Assembly (NCBI GenBank): GCA_905221215.1
Contig: CAJNCI010000007.1
Span: 1-64,000 of the forward strand
Length of the DNA: 64,000 nucleotides
Direction: 5' to 3'
From: a bacterium
Lineage (GTDB): Bacteria > Bacillota > Bacilli > Lactobacillales > Streptococcaceae
Both the position numbers and the translations under genes were made by a program. Positions 19,315 through 27,384 of this stretch are shown one piece after another. The notes under the pieces are model-generated. The model saw only the letters and a program-made list of their open reading frames with translations, did no database searches and was not told the origin of the DNA. The stretch's first letter is position 1. Every line of letters starts with the position of its first letter.

Positions 19315-20157
19315 ATGACAAAAATAGCTCTTCTTTCAGATATTCATGGAAATACTACCGCTTTGGAGGCTGTTTTGGCAGATGCACGGCAGTTAGGAGT
19401 GGATGAATACTGGCTTTTGGGAGATATTCTCATGCCAGGGACAGGACGTAGAAGGATTTTGGACTTGTTGGATCAACTACCGATTAGGGCTAGAGTTTTG
19501 GGAAACTGGGAAGACAGTCTGTGGCATGGTGTCCGCAAGGAACTGGATAATACTCGTCCCAGTCAACGCTATCTTTTGCGCCAGTGCCAGTATGTTTTAG
19601 AGGAAATTTCCCTAGAAGAAATTGAATTGCTTCACAATCAACCTCTTCAGATCCATCGTCAGTTTGGGGATTTGACGGTGGGAATTAGCCATCATTTGCC
19701 TGATAAGAACTGGGGTCGAGAGTTGATTCATACTGGGGCGCAAGAGGATTTTGACCGCTTGGTGACCAATCCGTCTTGTGATATTGCTGTTTATGGTCAT
19801 ATTCACCAGCAGTTGCTTCGTTACGGGACTGGTGGGCAATTGATTGTCAATCCGGGTTCGATTGGGCAACCTTTCTTTCTAGATGCCCAGTTGCGGAAGG
19901 ACTTGCGGGCCCAGTATATGATTTTGGAGTTTGATGACAAGGGCTTGGTAGATATGGATTTCCGACGGGTGGACTACGATGTGGCAGCTGAATTGCAGCT
20001 AGCTAAAGACCTCAAACTTCCCTATTTTGAGGTTTACTATGAAAGTCTGGTCAATGGTATCCACCATACTCATAATCAGGAATTTCTGAGAGAATTGGCC
20101 CAGAAAGAGGGTTATGATAGGGAATTAGATGCTTGGTTGAAAAGTGGTAACGATTGA
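19315..20157 (+). CDS. Metallophosphoesterase (calcineurin-like)
   Basis: This 280-residue protein has the five metallophosphoesterase blocks: LLSDIHGN (Asp9, His11), LLGDI, GNWED, a GISHHLP histidine and YGHIHQQLL. This makes a dinuclear metal phosphodiesterase or phosphatase of the YfcE/diadenosine-tetraphosphatase-like group. The C-terminal 70 residues, after PGSIGQPF, are an extension beyond the core. The substrate cannot be deduced. AACGAGG precedes the ATG. Confidence 0.85.
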   Translation: MTKIALLSDIHGNTTALEAVLADARQLGVDEYWLLGDILMPGTGRRRILDLLDQLPIRARVLGNWEDSLWHGVRKELDNTRPSQRYLLRQCQYVLEEISLEEIELLHNQPLQIHRQFGDLTVGISHHLPDKNWGRELIHTGAQEDFDRLVTNPSCDIAVYGHIHQQLLRYGTGGQLIVNPGSIGQPFFLDAQLRKDLRAQYMILEFDDKGLVDMDFRRVDYDVAAELQLAKDLKLPYFEVYYESLVNGIHHTHNQEFLRELAQKEGYDRELDAWLKSGND

Positions 20158-20232
20158 CATTACAACTAAAAAGGGTATAATAAAAGAAAAAGAAGAGTAG
20201 AGGCAGGCTAGCCTCATAAAAAGGAGAAGAGG

Positions 20233-20670
20233 ATGCAAATTCCAAGTAGATTTACCATTGCGACTCATATGCTGATAATCATTGCCCTCGAGGGGAAGGA
20301 AAGCAAGGTGACCAGTGATTTTCTGGCTGCTAGTGTAGGGGTCAATCCTGTCATTATCAGAAAAACCTTGTCCCAGTTGAAGAAGGCAGAGCTAATTTCA
20401 GTTGCGCGCGGAACAGGGGGAACAGAGATTGTTAAGGATCTCAAAGACATTAGTCTATTAGATGTTTATCAAGCGGTTGAGTGTCTTGGAAAGACTGGTC
20501 AACTCTTCAGTTTTCATGACAATCCAAATCCAAATTGTCCAGTCGGTGCTCATATTCATGATGTTTTGGATCAAAAATTGGAGAGAATTCAGCTGGCTAT
20601 GGAGGCTGAACTTGGTCAGACTAGCTTAGAGCAAGTTGTGGCCGATGCAGATAGTCAGATGAAGGAGTGA
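20233..20670 (+). CDS. Rrf2 family transcriptional regulator
   Basis: This 145-residue protein has an N-terminal winged helix (MQIPSRFTIATHML, then VNPVIIRKTLSQLKKAELI) and an Rrf2-type wing and dimer helix. Only two cysteines occur (Cys84, Cys102), fewer than the three usually needed for an iron-sulfur cluster, so it resembles the YwnA/CymR-like branch. The target is unknown. AAAAGGAG lies before the ATG, and the gene may be co-transcribed with the phosphoesterase. Confidence 0.88.
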   Translation: MQIPSRFTIATHMLIIIALEGKESKVTSDFLAASVGVNPVIIRKTLSQLKKAELISVARGTGGTEIVKDLKDISLLDVYQAVECLGKTGQLFSFHDNPNPNCPVGAHIHDVLDQKLERIQLAMEAELGQTSLEQVVADADSQMKE

Positions 20671-20685
20671 ATTCTTCTTTAAAAT

Positions 20686-20728
20686 AAAAAAGCTTATGAA
20701 AAGGTTTTTGCCTTTTCATAAGCTTTTT
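20686..20728. terminator. Bidirectional terminator after the Rrf2 gene
   Basis: A perfect 18-base stem, AAAAAGCTTATGAAAAGG against its complement, has a 6-base loop and a T-run on both strands. Confidence 0.9.
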
Positions 20729-21800
20729 ATCTATTTTTCCAGGCTTGGTAACGGGTATCAATCAATAATTGGGTAAGGCGTCCCATGGTTTCCCTTTCTT
20801 CTGGAGTGAGGGATTGCGCTTGGACGAAGAGATGACGAATGTGTTCGATAGCCTTTAAGGAAGACAGGTCATTGATGGAGCTAATCCCAGCATCTAGAAT
20901 GGTGCCAAAGAAGAGGTCGAAGTAGAGCTGGAGTTCTTCGTCAGGGACTGTGGCCACCCACTCCTTGAAGGTTGTGTCGACTTGTTGGCTATCACTGTTG
21001 GTCTTATCTAGTTGGACGAAGTGCTTGTCCTCAATCTGCCAACTAAAGGTATCATGTTGGGCGATACCACCCAAGGCAGTACTGTGCACGATGATTTGGT
21101 GGTTAGGGATTTCCATCATCATACCGATAATGGACCCTTGTGGGATGAAGACCTTGGTTCTATCCATTATCCTTTGATAGCCCTCGGTTTGTGTCAGTTC
21201 TTTGTGGAGACCAGGTGCATCAAATGTATAAACTGCTGTGATCTGATCTTGCAAACTTTGCTCAATTTGGCTAGCCGCATAGATAGCTAGATTTCCTCCC
21301 TTGGAATGGCCAGCCAGAATGACTTTTTTCCTAGGATGGTGGACAAAAAAGTTCTCTAAATAGCATAGGGCGTGCTTTTGAGCAGGAATTTCCTTCATAT
21401 AGGTCATGTGGAAATCTTCCTTCCAGCCAATGATACTGTCATCTGTCCCACGAAAGACAATCAGATAGGTATCGAGAGTGAGGCGGTAGGTCATAGCCGC
21501 AAATTGCTTTTGCAGTTCAGGGTCGATGTCGTTTATAAAATAGGAGAGTTTGCAATTTTTGAAGCGCTTGTGTTGAGACAGCTCATCCAATAGCTGGAGT
21601 CGATTTTTGCTGGTCAACATGCTAGACTCTCTTGGAACCTGAGGTGCCAAGTCTAAAAGTCGCTGAGGACTTGTGGATACTAGATTATCAAAGGGAAGGT
21701 AGGTGCTTTCTGTTAAGGCTAGAATGTCTAATTCATTTAAAGGTAGGTCGTAAAAGGAATCGTATGCGACATCTTTCAGGTAGTCAAAAATATTGGCCAT
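20727..21800 (-). CDS. Mbeg1-like (DUF2974) alpha/beta-hydrolase
   Basis: This 357-residue protein belongs to the lipase class 3-like group. The nucleophile elbow is AGHSKGGNLA (Ser166), preceded by the oxyanion stretch FRGTDDSIIGWKEDF near residue 117. No signal peptide is present, so it is probably cytoplasmic. The substrate is unknown. GGAGCTC precedes the ATG. Confidence 0.82.
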   Translation of the reverse strand: MANIFDYLKDVAYDSFYDLPLNELDILALTESTYLPFDNLVSTSPQRLLDLAPQVPRESSMLTSKNRLQLLDELSQHKRFKNCKLSYFINDIDPELQKQFAAMTYRLTLDTYLIVFRGTDDSIIGWKEDFHMTYMKEIPAQKHALCYLENFFVHHPRKKVILAGHSKGGNLAIYAASQIEQSLQDQITAVYTFDAPGLHKELTQTEGYQRIMDRTKVFIPQGSIIGMMMEIPNHQIIVHSTALGGIAQHDTFSWQIEDKHFVQLDKTNSDSQQVDTTFKEWVATVPDEELQLYFDLFFGTILDAGISSINDLSSLKAIEHIRHLFVQAQSLTPEERETMGRLTQLLIDTRYQAWKNR

Positions 21801-21927
21801 AAGAGCTCCTTTCTTTTTATTTATCTTATCAAATTTCCCTTAAATTAGCTACTAGGATTGCCTCACTTTGTTGGCTAAAAACAAGCTATGTCAAATTCAG
21901 TTTCAGACCTTCTAGCATAGAAAAATC

Positions 21928-21936
21928 TGTTATAAT
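21928..21936 (+). promoter_or_regulatory. Extended -10 promoter of the two-component operon
   Basis: TGTTATAAT is an extended -10 (TGN plus TATAAT) 20 bases before the start codon, followed by AAAAGGAGGAG. No good -35 is seen. Confidence 0.55.
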
Positions 21937-21955
21937 AATAGAAAAGGAGGAGCGC

Positions 21956-22633
21956 ATGCACAAGATTTTACTAGTAGAAGATGATCAGGTTATTCGTCAA
22001 CAGGTCGGGAAAATGCTCTCTGAATGGGGATTTGAAGTGGTCTTGGTAGAAGACTTTATGGAAGTTTTGAGTCTTTTTGTCCAGTCGGAACCTCATTTGG
22101 TTCTTATGGATATTGGCTTGCCCTTGTTTAACGGCTATCATTGGTGTCAGGAGATTCGTAAGATTTCTAAGGTGCCGATTATGTTTCTGTCTTCGAGAGA
22201 CCAGGCTATGGATATCGTCATGGCGATTAATATGGGGGCGGATGACTTTGTGACCAAGCCTTTTGACCAGCAGGTTCTTTTAGCCAAGGTTCAGGGCTTG
22301 TTGCGTCGTTCCTATGAGTTTGGGCGTGACGAAAGTTTACTGGAATATGCCGGTGTGATCCTCAATACCAAATCTATGGATTTACATTATCAAGGGCAAG
22401 TCTTGAATTTGACCAAGAACGAATTCCAGATTTTACGCGTTTTGTTTGAGCATGCAGGCAATATCGTAGCGCGTGACGACCTCATGCGGGAACTTTGGAA
22501 CAGTGACTTTTTCATTGATGACAATACCCTCTCAGTTAATGTGGCTCGTTTGCGTAAAAAGTTGGAAGAGCAGGGCTTGGTAGGATTTATCGAGACCAAG
22601 AAAGGGATAGGATACGGACTGAAGCATGCTTGA
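21956..22633 (+). CDS. OmpR-family response regulator
   Basis: This 225-residue regulator has a receiver domain (about 1-115) with phospho-acceptor Asp52, acidic pair Asp9-Asp10 and Lys in DDFVTKPF. A winged-helix DNA-binding domain follows (about 128-224), ending RKKLEEQGLVGFIETKKGIGY (split here as ...GIGY). From memory the locus corresponds to pneumococcal two-component system 01. The kinase gene overlaps its 3' end by 8 bases. Confidence 0.92.
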   Translation: MHKILLVEDDQVIRQQVGKMLSEWGFEVVLVEDFMEVLSLFVQSEPHLVLMDIGLPLFNGYHWCQEIRKISKVPIMFLSSRDQAMDIVMAINMGADDFVTKPFDQQVLLAKVQGLLRRSYEFGRDESLLEYAGVILNTKSMDLHYQGQVLNLTKNEFQILRVLFEHAGNIVARDDLMRELWNSDFFIDDNTLSVNVARLRKKLEEQGLVGFIETKKGIGYGLKHA

Positions 22634-23600
22634 TTGGAAACAATTTTTTCTAGATTATCTGCGCTCCCGTAGTCGTCTGTTTGTCTATCTGCTTGCTTTA
22701 GCATTTCTGGTCTTACTCTTTCAGTTTTTATTTGCCAGTCTAGGAATTTACTTTCTCTACTTTTTCCTCTTGTGTTGCTTTGTAACCATTTTATTTTTCA
22801 CTTGGGATATATTAGTAGAAATGCAAGTCTATCGTCAGGAAATTCTCTATGGGGAGAGGGAAGCCAAGTCTCCTTTGGAAAGAGCTTTAGCAGAAAAATT
22901 AGAAGCGCGTGAGATGGAACTCTATCAGCAGAGGTCAGATGCAGAAAGAAAACTGACAGATTTGCTGGATTACTATACCTTGTGGGTTCATCAGATTAAG
23001 ACTCCCATTGCAGCTAGTCAACTCTTAGTTGCAGAAGTAGCCGATCGCCAACTGAAGCAGCAACTAGAACAGGAAATTTTCAAAATTGACTCCTATACCA
23101 ATCTAGTCTTGCAGTACCTGCGTTTAGAAAGTTTTCATGATGATTTGGTCTTAAAGCAGGTTCACATCGAAGACTTGGTTAAGGAAATACTTCGTAAATA
23201 TGCTCTTTTCTTTATTCAAAAAGGTTTGAGCGTCAATCTACATGACCTTGATAAAGAAATTGTGACGGATAAAAAGTGGCTGCTAGTAGTCATTGAGCAA
23301 ATCATCTCCAACAGTCTCAAGTACACCAAGGAAGGTGGTCTGGAGATTTATATGGACGGTCAAGAGCTCTGTATCAAGGATACGGGAATCGGGATAAAAA
23401 ACAGTGATGTTCTCCGAGTCTTTGAACGTGGCTTTTCAGGATACAATGGTCGTTTGACCCAGCAGTCATCTGGTCTTGGCCTCTATCTATCTAAGAAAAT
23501 TTCTGAAGAACTGGGTCATCAGATTCGGATCGATTCTGAGGTCGGAAAAGGAACGACAGTAAGGATTCAGTTTGCTCAAGTGAACTTAGTACTTGAGTGA
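22626..23600 (+). CDS. Intramembrane-sensing sensor histidine kinase
   Basis: This 324-residue kinase has two N-terminal membrane helices (about 13-33 and 36-58) with almost no extracellular loop. That fits BceS-like kinases, which sense antimicrobial peptides through ABC permeases. The phospho-acceptor is His122 in WVHQIKTPI, and N, G1 and G2 boxes follow (QIISNSLKYT, DTGIGI, GLGLYLSKK). Start and stop overlap the regulator gene. No BceAB pair is adjacent, though an FtsX-type transporter lies 16 kb upstream. Confidence 0.9.
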   Translation: MLDWKQFFLDYLRSRSRLFVYLLALAFLVLLFQFLFASLGIYFLYFFLLCCFVTILFFTWDILVEMQVYRQEILYGEREAKSPLERALAEKLEAREMELYQQRSDAERKLTDLLDYYTLWVHQIKTPIAASQLLVAEVADRQLKQQLEQEIFKIDSYTNLVLQYLRLESFHDDLVLKQVHIEDLVKEILRKYALFFIQKGLSVNLHDLDKEIVTDKKWLLVVIEQIISNSLKYTKEGGLEIYMDGQELCIKDTGIGIKNSDVLRVFERGFSGYNGRLTQQSSGLGLYLSKKISEELGHQIRIDSEVGKGTTVRIQFAQVNLVLE

Positions 23601-23621
23601 GAATAGACAATGAGGTTGAGT

Positions 23622-23654
23622 TAAAACTCATTTTTTCCAAGAATTGAGTTTTTA
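23622..23654 (+). terminator. Terminator of the two-component operon
   Basis: TAAAACTCA and TTGAGTTTTTA form the stem, with the T-run at the end. From here to 24018 the DNA is AT-rich and I see no intact gene. Confidence 0.7.
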
Positions 23655-24018
23655 CCCAATCTCTTTTTGCTATATTTCAGGATATTTGAAGACTGTTTTT
23701 TACAAAACGAATAATAGAATTTTTAATACGGATATAGTATAAATACTGGTTCAAAGTGAAGTTTTGTATGCTTTATACTTTTATTGAGTATAAAATCTAT
23801 AAACTAAGGTGGAATTACAAAAATTAATTTGAGATGAAGTGAATTGTAGTCTTGGGAAATATCTCCTATTCGATTTCAGAATGAATCGCTGATACAGGAT
23901 TAAAAGAACTGTTTCCAAAGAATTATTGAATGTATCGAATACACACATTCTATTGATTTTGAACCAGTTTTTAATTTCTAAATGTTATAATAGTTTTATC
24001 AAGTAAAAGGAGACTGCC

Positions 24019-24125
24019 ATGATTGGAGACAATATAAAATTCTTACGAAAATCACATAATCTGATATAACCAGAATTTTCACGGATTGTGGGTGTGTCAC
24101 GAAATAGCCTAAATCGTTAGAAAAA
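24019..24125 (+). pseudogene. Relic of an XRE-family regulator gene (5' fragment)
   Basis: An ATG with a good AAAGGAGAC site starts MIGDNIKFLRKSHNLI, then an in-frame TAA where the family has Thr-Gln, then PEFSRIVGVSRNSLNR and a TAG where Tyr is expected. This is the first ~35 residues of a helix-turn-helix domain with two nonsense changes. The rest of the gene is missing and different sequence follows. Confidence 0.65.
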
Positions 24126-24386
24126 CTGAAAAAGCTTACTTTCAATAGAAGTATTGAAAATATTCATTTTACATCTATCAAAGAAACATGGGATAGACCT
24201 ATATTTTACAAAATAGCAAATTATATTTTGAATGATAGTAAAAACTGCAGTACTTGTGTGATTTACAATTATTGCACTCAATGTCCGAGTATCGCACTAT
24301 CTGAAACAGGGAATAGTAGAGATTGTTCTGCGATATGTAAAAAAACCGCATTAGCAAGGAGTATCGTATATGCTACCATATCTTAA
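24114..24386 (+). pseudogene. Relic with a SPASM-like cysteine cluster (radical SAM C-terminus)
   Basis: An open frame of about 90 codons without an ATG contains HFTSIKETWDRPIFYKIAN and then a cysteine cluster, CSTCVIYNYCTQCPS, followed by CSAIC. The C-x2-C-x5-C-x2-C-P spacing and the preceding W-x2-P-I-F stretch resemble SPASM C-terminal domains of radical-SAM peptide maturases. The catalytic CxxxCxxC domain is absent. The fragment overlaps the start of the ABC transporter by 17 bases, suggesting an original maturase-transporter operon. The family call is by eye. Confidence 0.5.
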
Positions 24387-25881
24387 AACTATTAGATGGT
24401 ATCTCTTCTTTAATTTTATTTTTGGTGTAGTATCGAATATCTGCACAGCTTTGTTACCGTATTTCACGCAGGCATTAATCAAAGGGGATTATCAAGTAGC
24501 TCTATATGGTTACTCTATGTCAGTGGCAGGCTATTTGAGTTGTAACTATATCCAAATGATACTTGATTGGAAGCAGGGGATTATCTTTTCGACTATTTTG
24601 AAAAATGAGTGGTTTCGTTCACTTCTGGGACTCAGTCACCACGATTTCAAGCAGAAAACAGTAGCAGAGTATATTTCCTATCAATCTAATGACCTAGATT
24701 CGTTGGAAAAGGATTACCTTCCTCCATTGATGAGTTTTATCAAACAAATTTTACGTATCATCATTTACGCTTTCATTATTAGCAGAACAATTAATCCTAT
24801 TGTATCACTGATTTTAATCTTTTCTACTGGAATTAGTATTCAAATTCCTAAAATCGTTGGGAAGTTGACCGCTAATCGTAGACAGGTTTACTTGAAAAAA
24901 CAAGGAGATTACTATCGAACTTTGGAGGATTTGCTCATGGGACATCATTTGGTAAATAAACTAACTATGTCGCATTTTTTGAATCAACAAAAAAGTTCTC
25001 TAAAGAATTTGCAGGATAAGTATTTTAAGTATGGTTTGACAAAAATTACAGGCATCTTATTGACAGGTGTTTCTTTTGAATTCATTAGTCTTGTTCTGTT
25101 TATTTATTTAGCCTACTCTCTATCTCACCAGCAACTCGGTATTCCTGAGGTGGTGGCGAGTTTCGGATATATTAATGCTTTTTCTGAACCAATACAGGAA
25201 ATCCTTTATGATTTACAAATGTTAGAGTCCGTAAAGCCTGTAATCAAGAGTTTTCAAAACATTGTTGGGAGACCCGTTTCAGTTCAAGCACCTCAACATT
25301 CTTTTGATACGATTACTTTGAAAAACATTTCCAAACAACTGGGAGAATCAAAATTGATAATTACTTCCGCTACGATTCAAAAAGGGGATAAAATTGCGCT
25401 TATTGGTAAGAATGGGTCTGGAAAAAGTAGTCTGCTCAACATTTTAAATGGAACAGATGAAGATTTTGAAGGACAAATTGTGCTAGATGAGCTTGTTTTG
25501 GACCATCTTTGGGGAAAATTCGGTATGATTCTGCAACAAGAACATACATTTATTTCGAGTTATGAAAATAATGTAACGCTATTCAATAGTTTCAATGAAA
25601 AATTCAGAGAAGAAGATTTTGAAAAAATTCCACCACAATCCCTGTCAGGTGGTCAGCAACAACGAATGTATTTAAATCGTGAGAAAAATCGTAAAAATCC
25701 ATTGCTTATCCTAGACGAACCTTTCTCTGCCTTGGATACTAATCAGTTTAAAATGGAATTGGAAAGAGTTCTGGAACTACCAAGTGCCGTCATTGTTACT
25801 TTACATCGCCAAAACGAATTATTAAGTAAGTTTGACCAAGTTTGGGAAATTAAGAATGGAGAACTTGTAATTTTGAAATAG
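24370..25881 (+). CDS. ABC-type exporter half-transporter (fused membrane and ATPase domains)
   Basis: The 503-residue protein has a six-helix membrane domain (about 1-290) and an ATPase domain with Walker A GKNGSGKSS near 346, signature LSGGQQQRM near 424, Walker B LLILDEPFSALD near 447 and an H-loop in VTLHRQ. The Q-loop to signature distance is about 35 residues, shorter than the usual ~60, so the helical subdomain is trimmed. There is no peptidase domain. AAGGAG precedes the ATG. Its position right after a SPASM-like relic suggests export of a modified peptide. AT content is higher than in neighbours, consistent with transfer. Confidence 0.82.
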   Translation: MLPYLKTIRWYLFFNFIFGVVSNICTALLPYFTQALIKGDYQVALYGYSMSVAGYLSCNYIQMILDWKQGIIFSTILKNEWFRSLLGLSHHDFKQKTVAEYISYQSNDLDSLEKDYLPPLMSFIKQILRIIIYAFIISRTINPIVSLILIFSTGISIQIPKIVGKLTANRRQVYLKKQGDYYRTLEDLLMGHHLVNKLTMSHFLNQQKSSLKNLQDKYFKYGLTKITGILLTGVSFEFISLVLFIYLAYSLSHQQLGIPEVVASFGYINAFSEPIQEILYDLQMLESVKPVIKSFQNIVGRPVSVQAPQHSFDTITLKNISKQLGESKLIITSATIQKGDKIALIGKNGSGKSSLLNILNGTDEDFEGQIVLDELVLDHLWGKFGMILQQEHTFISSYENNVTLFNSFNEKFREEDFEKIPPQSLSGGQQQRMYLNREKNRKNPLLILDEPFSALDTNQFKMELERVLELPSAVIVTLHRQNELLSKFDQVWEIKNGELVILK

Positions 25882-25896
25882 CTAAATTATAAAGAA

Positions 25897-25935
25897 TAAA
25901 ACGCATAGTATCAAGGTTCAGGAGATACCGTTTTT
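25897..25935 (+). terminator. Degenerate terminator after the ABC exporter
   Basis: AAAACGCATAGTATC pairs imperfectly with GAGATACCGTTTTT. The left arm is the same as in the perfect terminator at 49915-49964. The remainder to 26021 shows no gene. Confidence 0.5.
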
Positions 25936-26021
25936 CCTTCTTCGGATAAGGAAACAAAAATTTCTTGCTTCATCTATCTGTTCAATTGATAGATTTCCTC
26001 AGAGAAAGACTGTAAAATTTT

Positions 26022-26030
26022 TGATATAAT
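26022..26030 (+). promoter_or_regulatory. Extended -10 promoter of the DUF389 gene
   Basis: TGATATAAT fits TGN-TATAAT. It would give a leader of about 135 bases before ATG 26172, in which I see no known riboswitch. Confidence 0.5.
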
Positions 26031-26171
26031 GTTAAGGATGGACTGATGGATAGTTAGAGGATAATTTTCAACAGAATAACAGGTGAGAAGAAAAATATAT
26101 AAGATTGGACAGAAGTCTCTCTACCATCATCCATGCAGAAACAAGATTATATGAAATAAAAGGAGTAACCA

Positions 26172-27221
26172 ATGAACGGAAACTATTCAACACGTGAATA
26201 CCGTGAGAAATTATATGATGACCTTCATGTTCGATTAAGAGATACAGTGATTTTGATGTGTGCGATTTTTATTGCCTCTATAGGTTTAAATATGAATTCA
26301 ACAGCTGTCATTATTGGAGCCATGTTGATTTCCCCTCTTATGACATCGATTGTTGGACTAGGATTCGGTTTAGCTATTTTTGATACGCGTTTAATCAAGC
26401 AATCTTTAGAGGTTTTATTTACTCAAGTATTGGTCAGCTTGCTTGTTTCGACTCTGTATTTCTGGATTTCTCCCTTATCTTATGCAAGTAGCGAATTGAT
26501 TGCACGAATCTCTCCAACCATTTGGGATGTTCTCATAGCTATTGCTGGTGGGATAGCAGGTGTAATTGGGTCAAGGAAAAAAGAAGCAAACAATATCGTG
26601 CCAGGAGTAGCTATTGCAACAGCTCTGATGCCACCTATCTGTACTGCAGGTTATGGTTTAGCTAATGGAAATGTACGATTTTTATTTGGAGCTCTCTATC
26701 TTTTCTTGATCAACTGTGTTTTTATCATGCTAACCAACATTGTTGGAACAAGAATTTTGATGAGAAAATCTCCCTTAAGTTCATTTAAAGAGCTAAATAT
26801 TAAAATGAGAATTGGCTTGATATCCTTGATTGTATTATTGATTCTTCCAGCTAGTTATTCAGCAGTCACTCTGACGATAGATCAAGCACGAAAAGAAGGG
26901 ATCAAACAGTTTGTAGGAAAAGAGTTCGCTAATCATACGGTCATTAATCAAGTCTACAAGTCAAGGAGCAATGAATTGGTCTTGACGGTTGTTGGAGATC
27001 CGATTTCAGAAGAAGAATTAGAAACGATCCACCAAAAACAAGCCTCTTATGGTATTCAATCTGTTCAATTGAAAGTCAATCAAGTCCATAATTCGACAAA
27101 ATTAGACAGTGAGATGACCAAGGAATTTTATGAAACCATTAACAAGTATATCGATCAAAAACTCTCTGAAAAGGATTCACAAAAAGATCTTGTAAAAGAA
27201 AATGAAGCAGACAAGGATTGA
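26172..27221 (+). CDS. DUF389 / TIGR00341 family membrane protein
   Basis: This 349-residue protein has about six membrane helices in residues 25-240 and a soluble C-terminal domain ending in a charged tail. The family hallmarks NSTAVIIGAMLISPLMTSI and VAIATALMPPICTAGYG are present. The family is widespread and its function is not established. AAAGGAG lies before the ATG. In the pneumococcal order as I remember it, the kinase gene adjoins thrS, so this gene and the ABC exporter block are probably an insertion between core genes. Confidence 0.85.
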   Translation: MNGNYSTREYREKLYDDLHVRLRDTVILMCAIFIASIGLNMNSTAVIIGAMLISPLMTSIVGLGFGLAIFDTRLIKQSLEVLFTQVLVSLLVSTLYFWISPLSYASSELIARISPTIWDVLIAIAGGIAGVIGSRKKEANNIVPGVAIATALMPPICTAGYGLANGNVRFLFGALYLFLINCVFIMLTNIVGTRILMRKSPLSSFKELNIKMRIGLISLIVLLILPASYSAVTLTIDQARKEGIKQFVGKEFANHTVINQVYKSRSNELVLTVVGDPISEEELETIHQKQASYGIQSVQLKVNQVHNSTKLDSEMTKEFYETINKYIDQKLSEKDSQKDLVKENEADKD

Positions 27222-27319
27222 GGATATTGACCTTATCTAACTCATGAAAGCAAATCTTGGGAGGATATCATTTGTGGTGGTTTGACCAATCACTACTAGC
27301 TCAGGTTAAATAAAATATA

Positions 27320-27351
27320 AAAAGCAACAGCTGAAATAGTTGTTGCTTTTT
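27320..27351. terminator. Terminator between the DUF389 gene and thrS
   Basis: AAAGCAACA and TGTTGCTTTTT form the stem and serve these convergent genes. Confidence 0.75.
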
Positions 27352-27384
27352 AGGTAGCTAGGATTTTATCCCAGGTTTTATATC

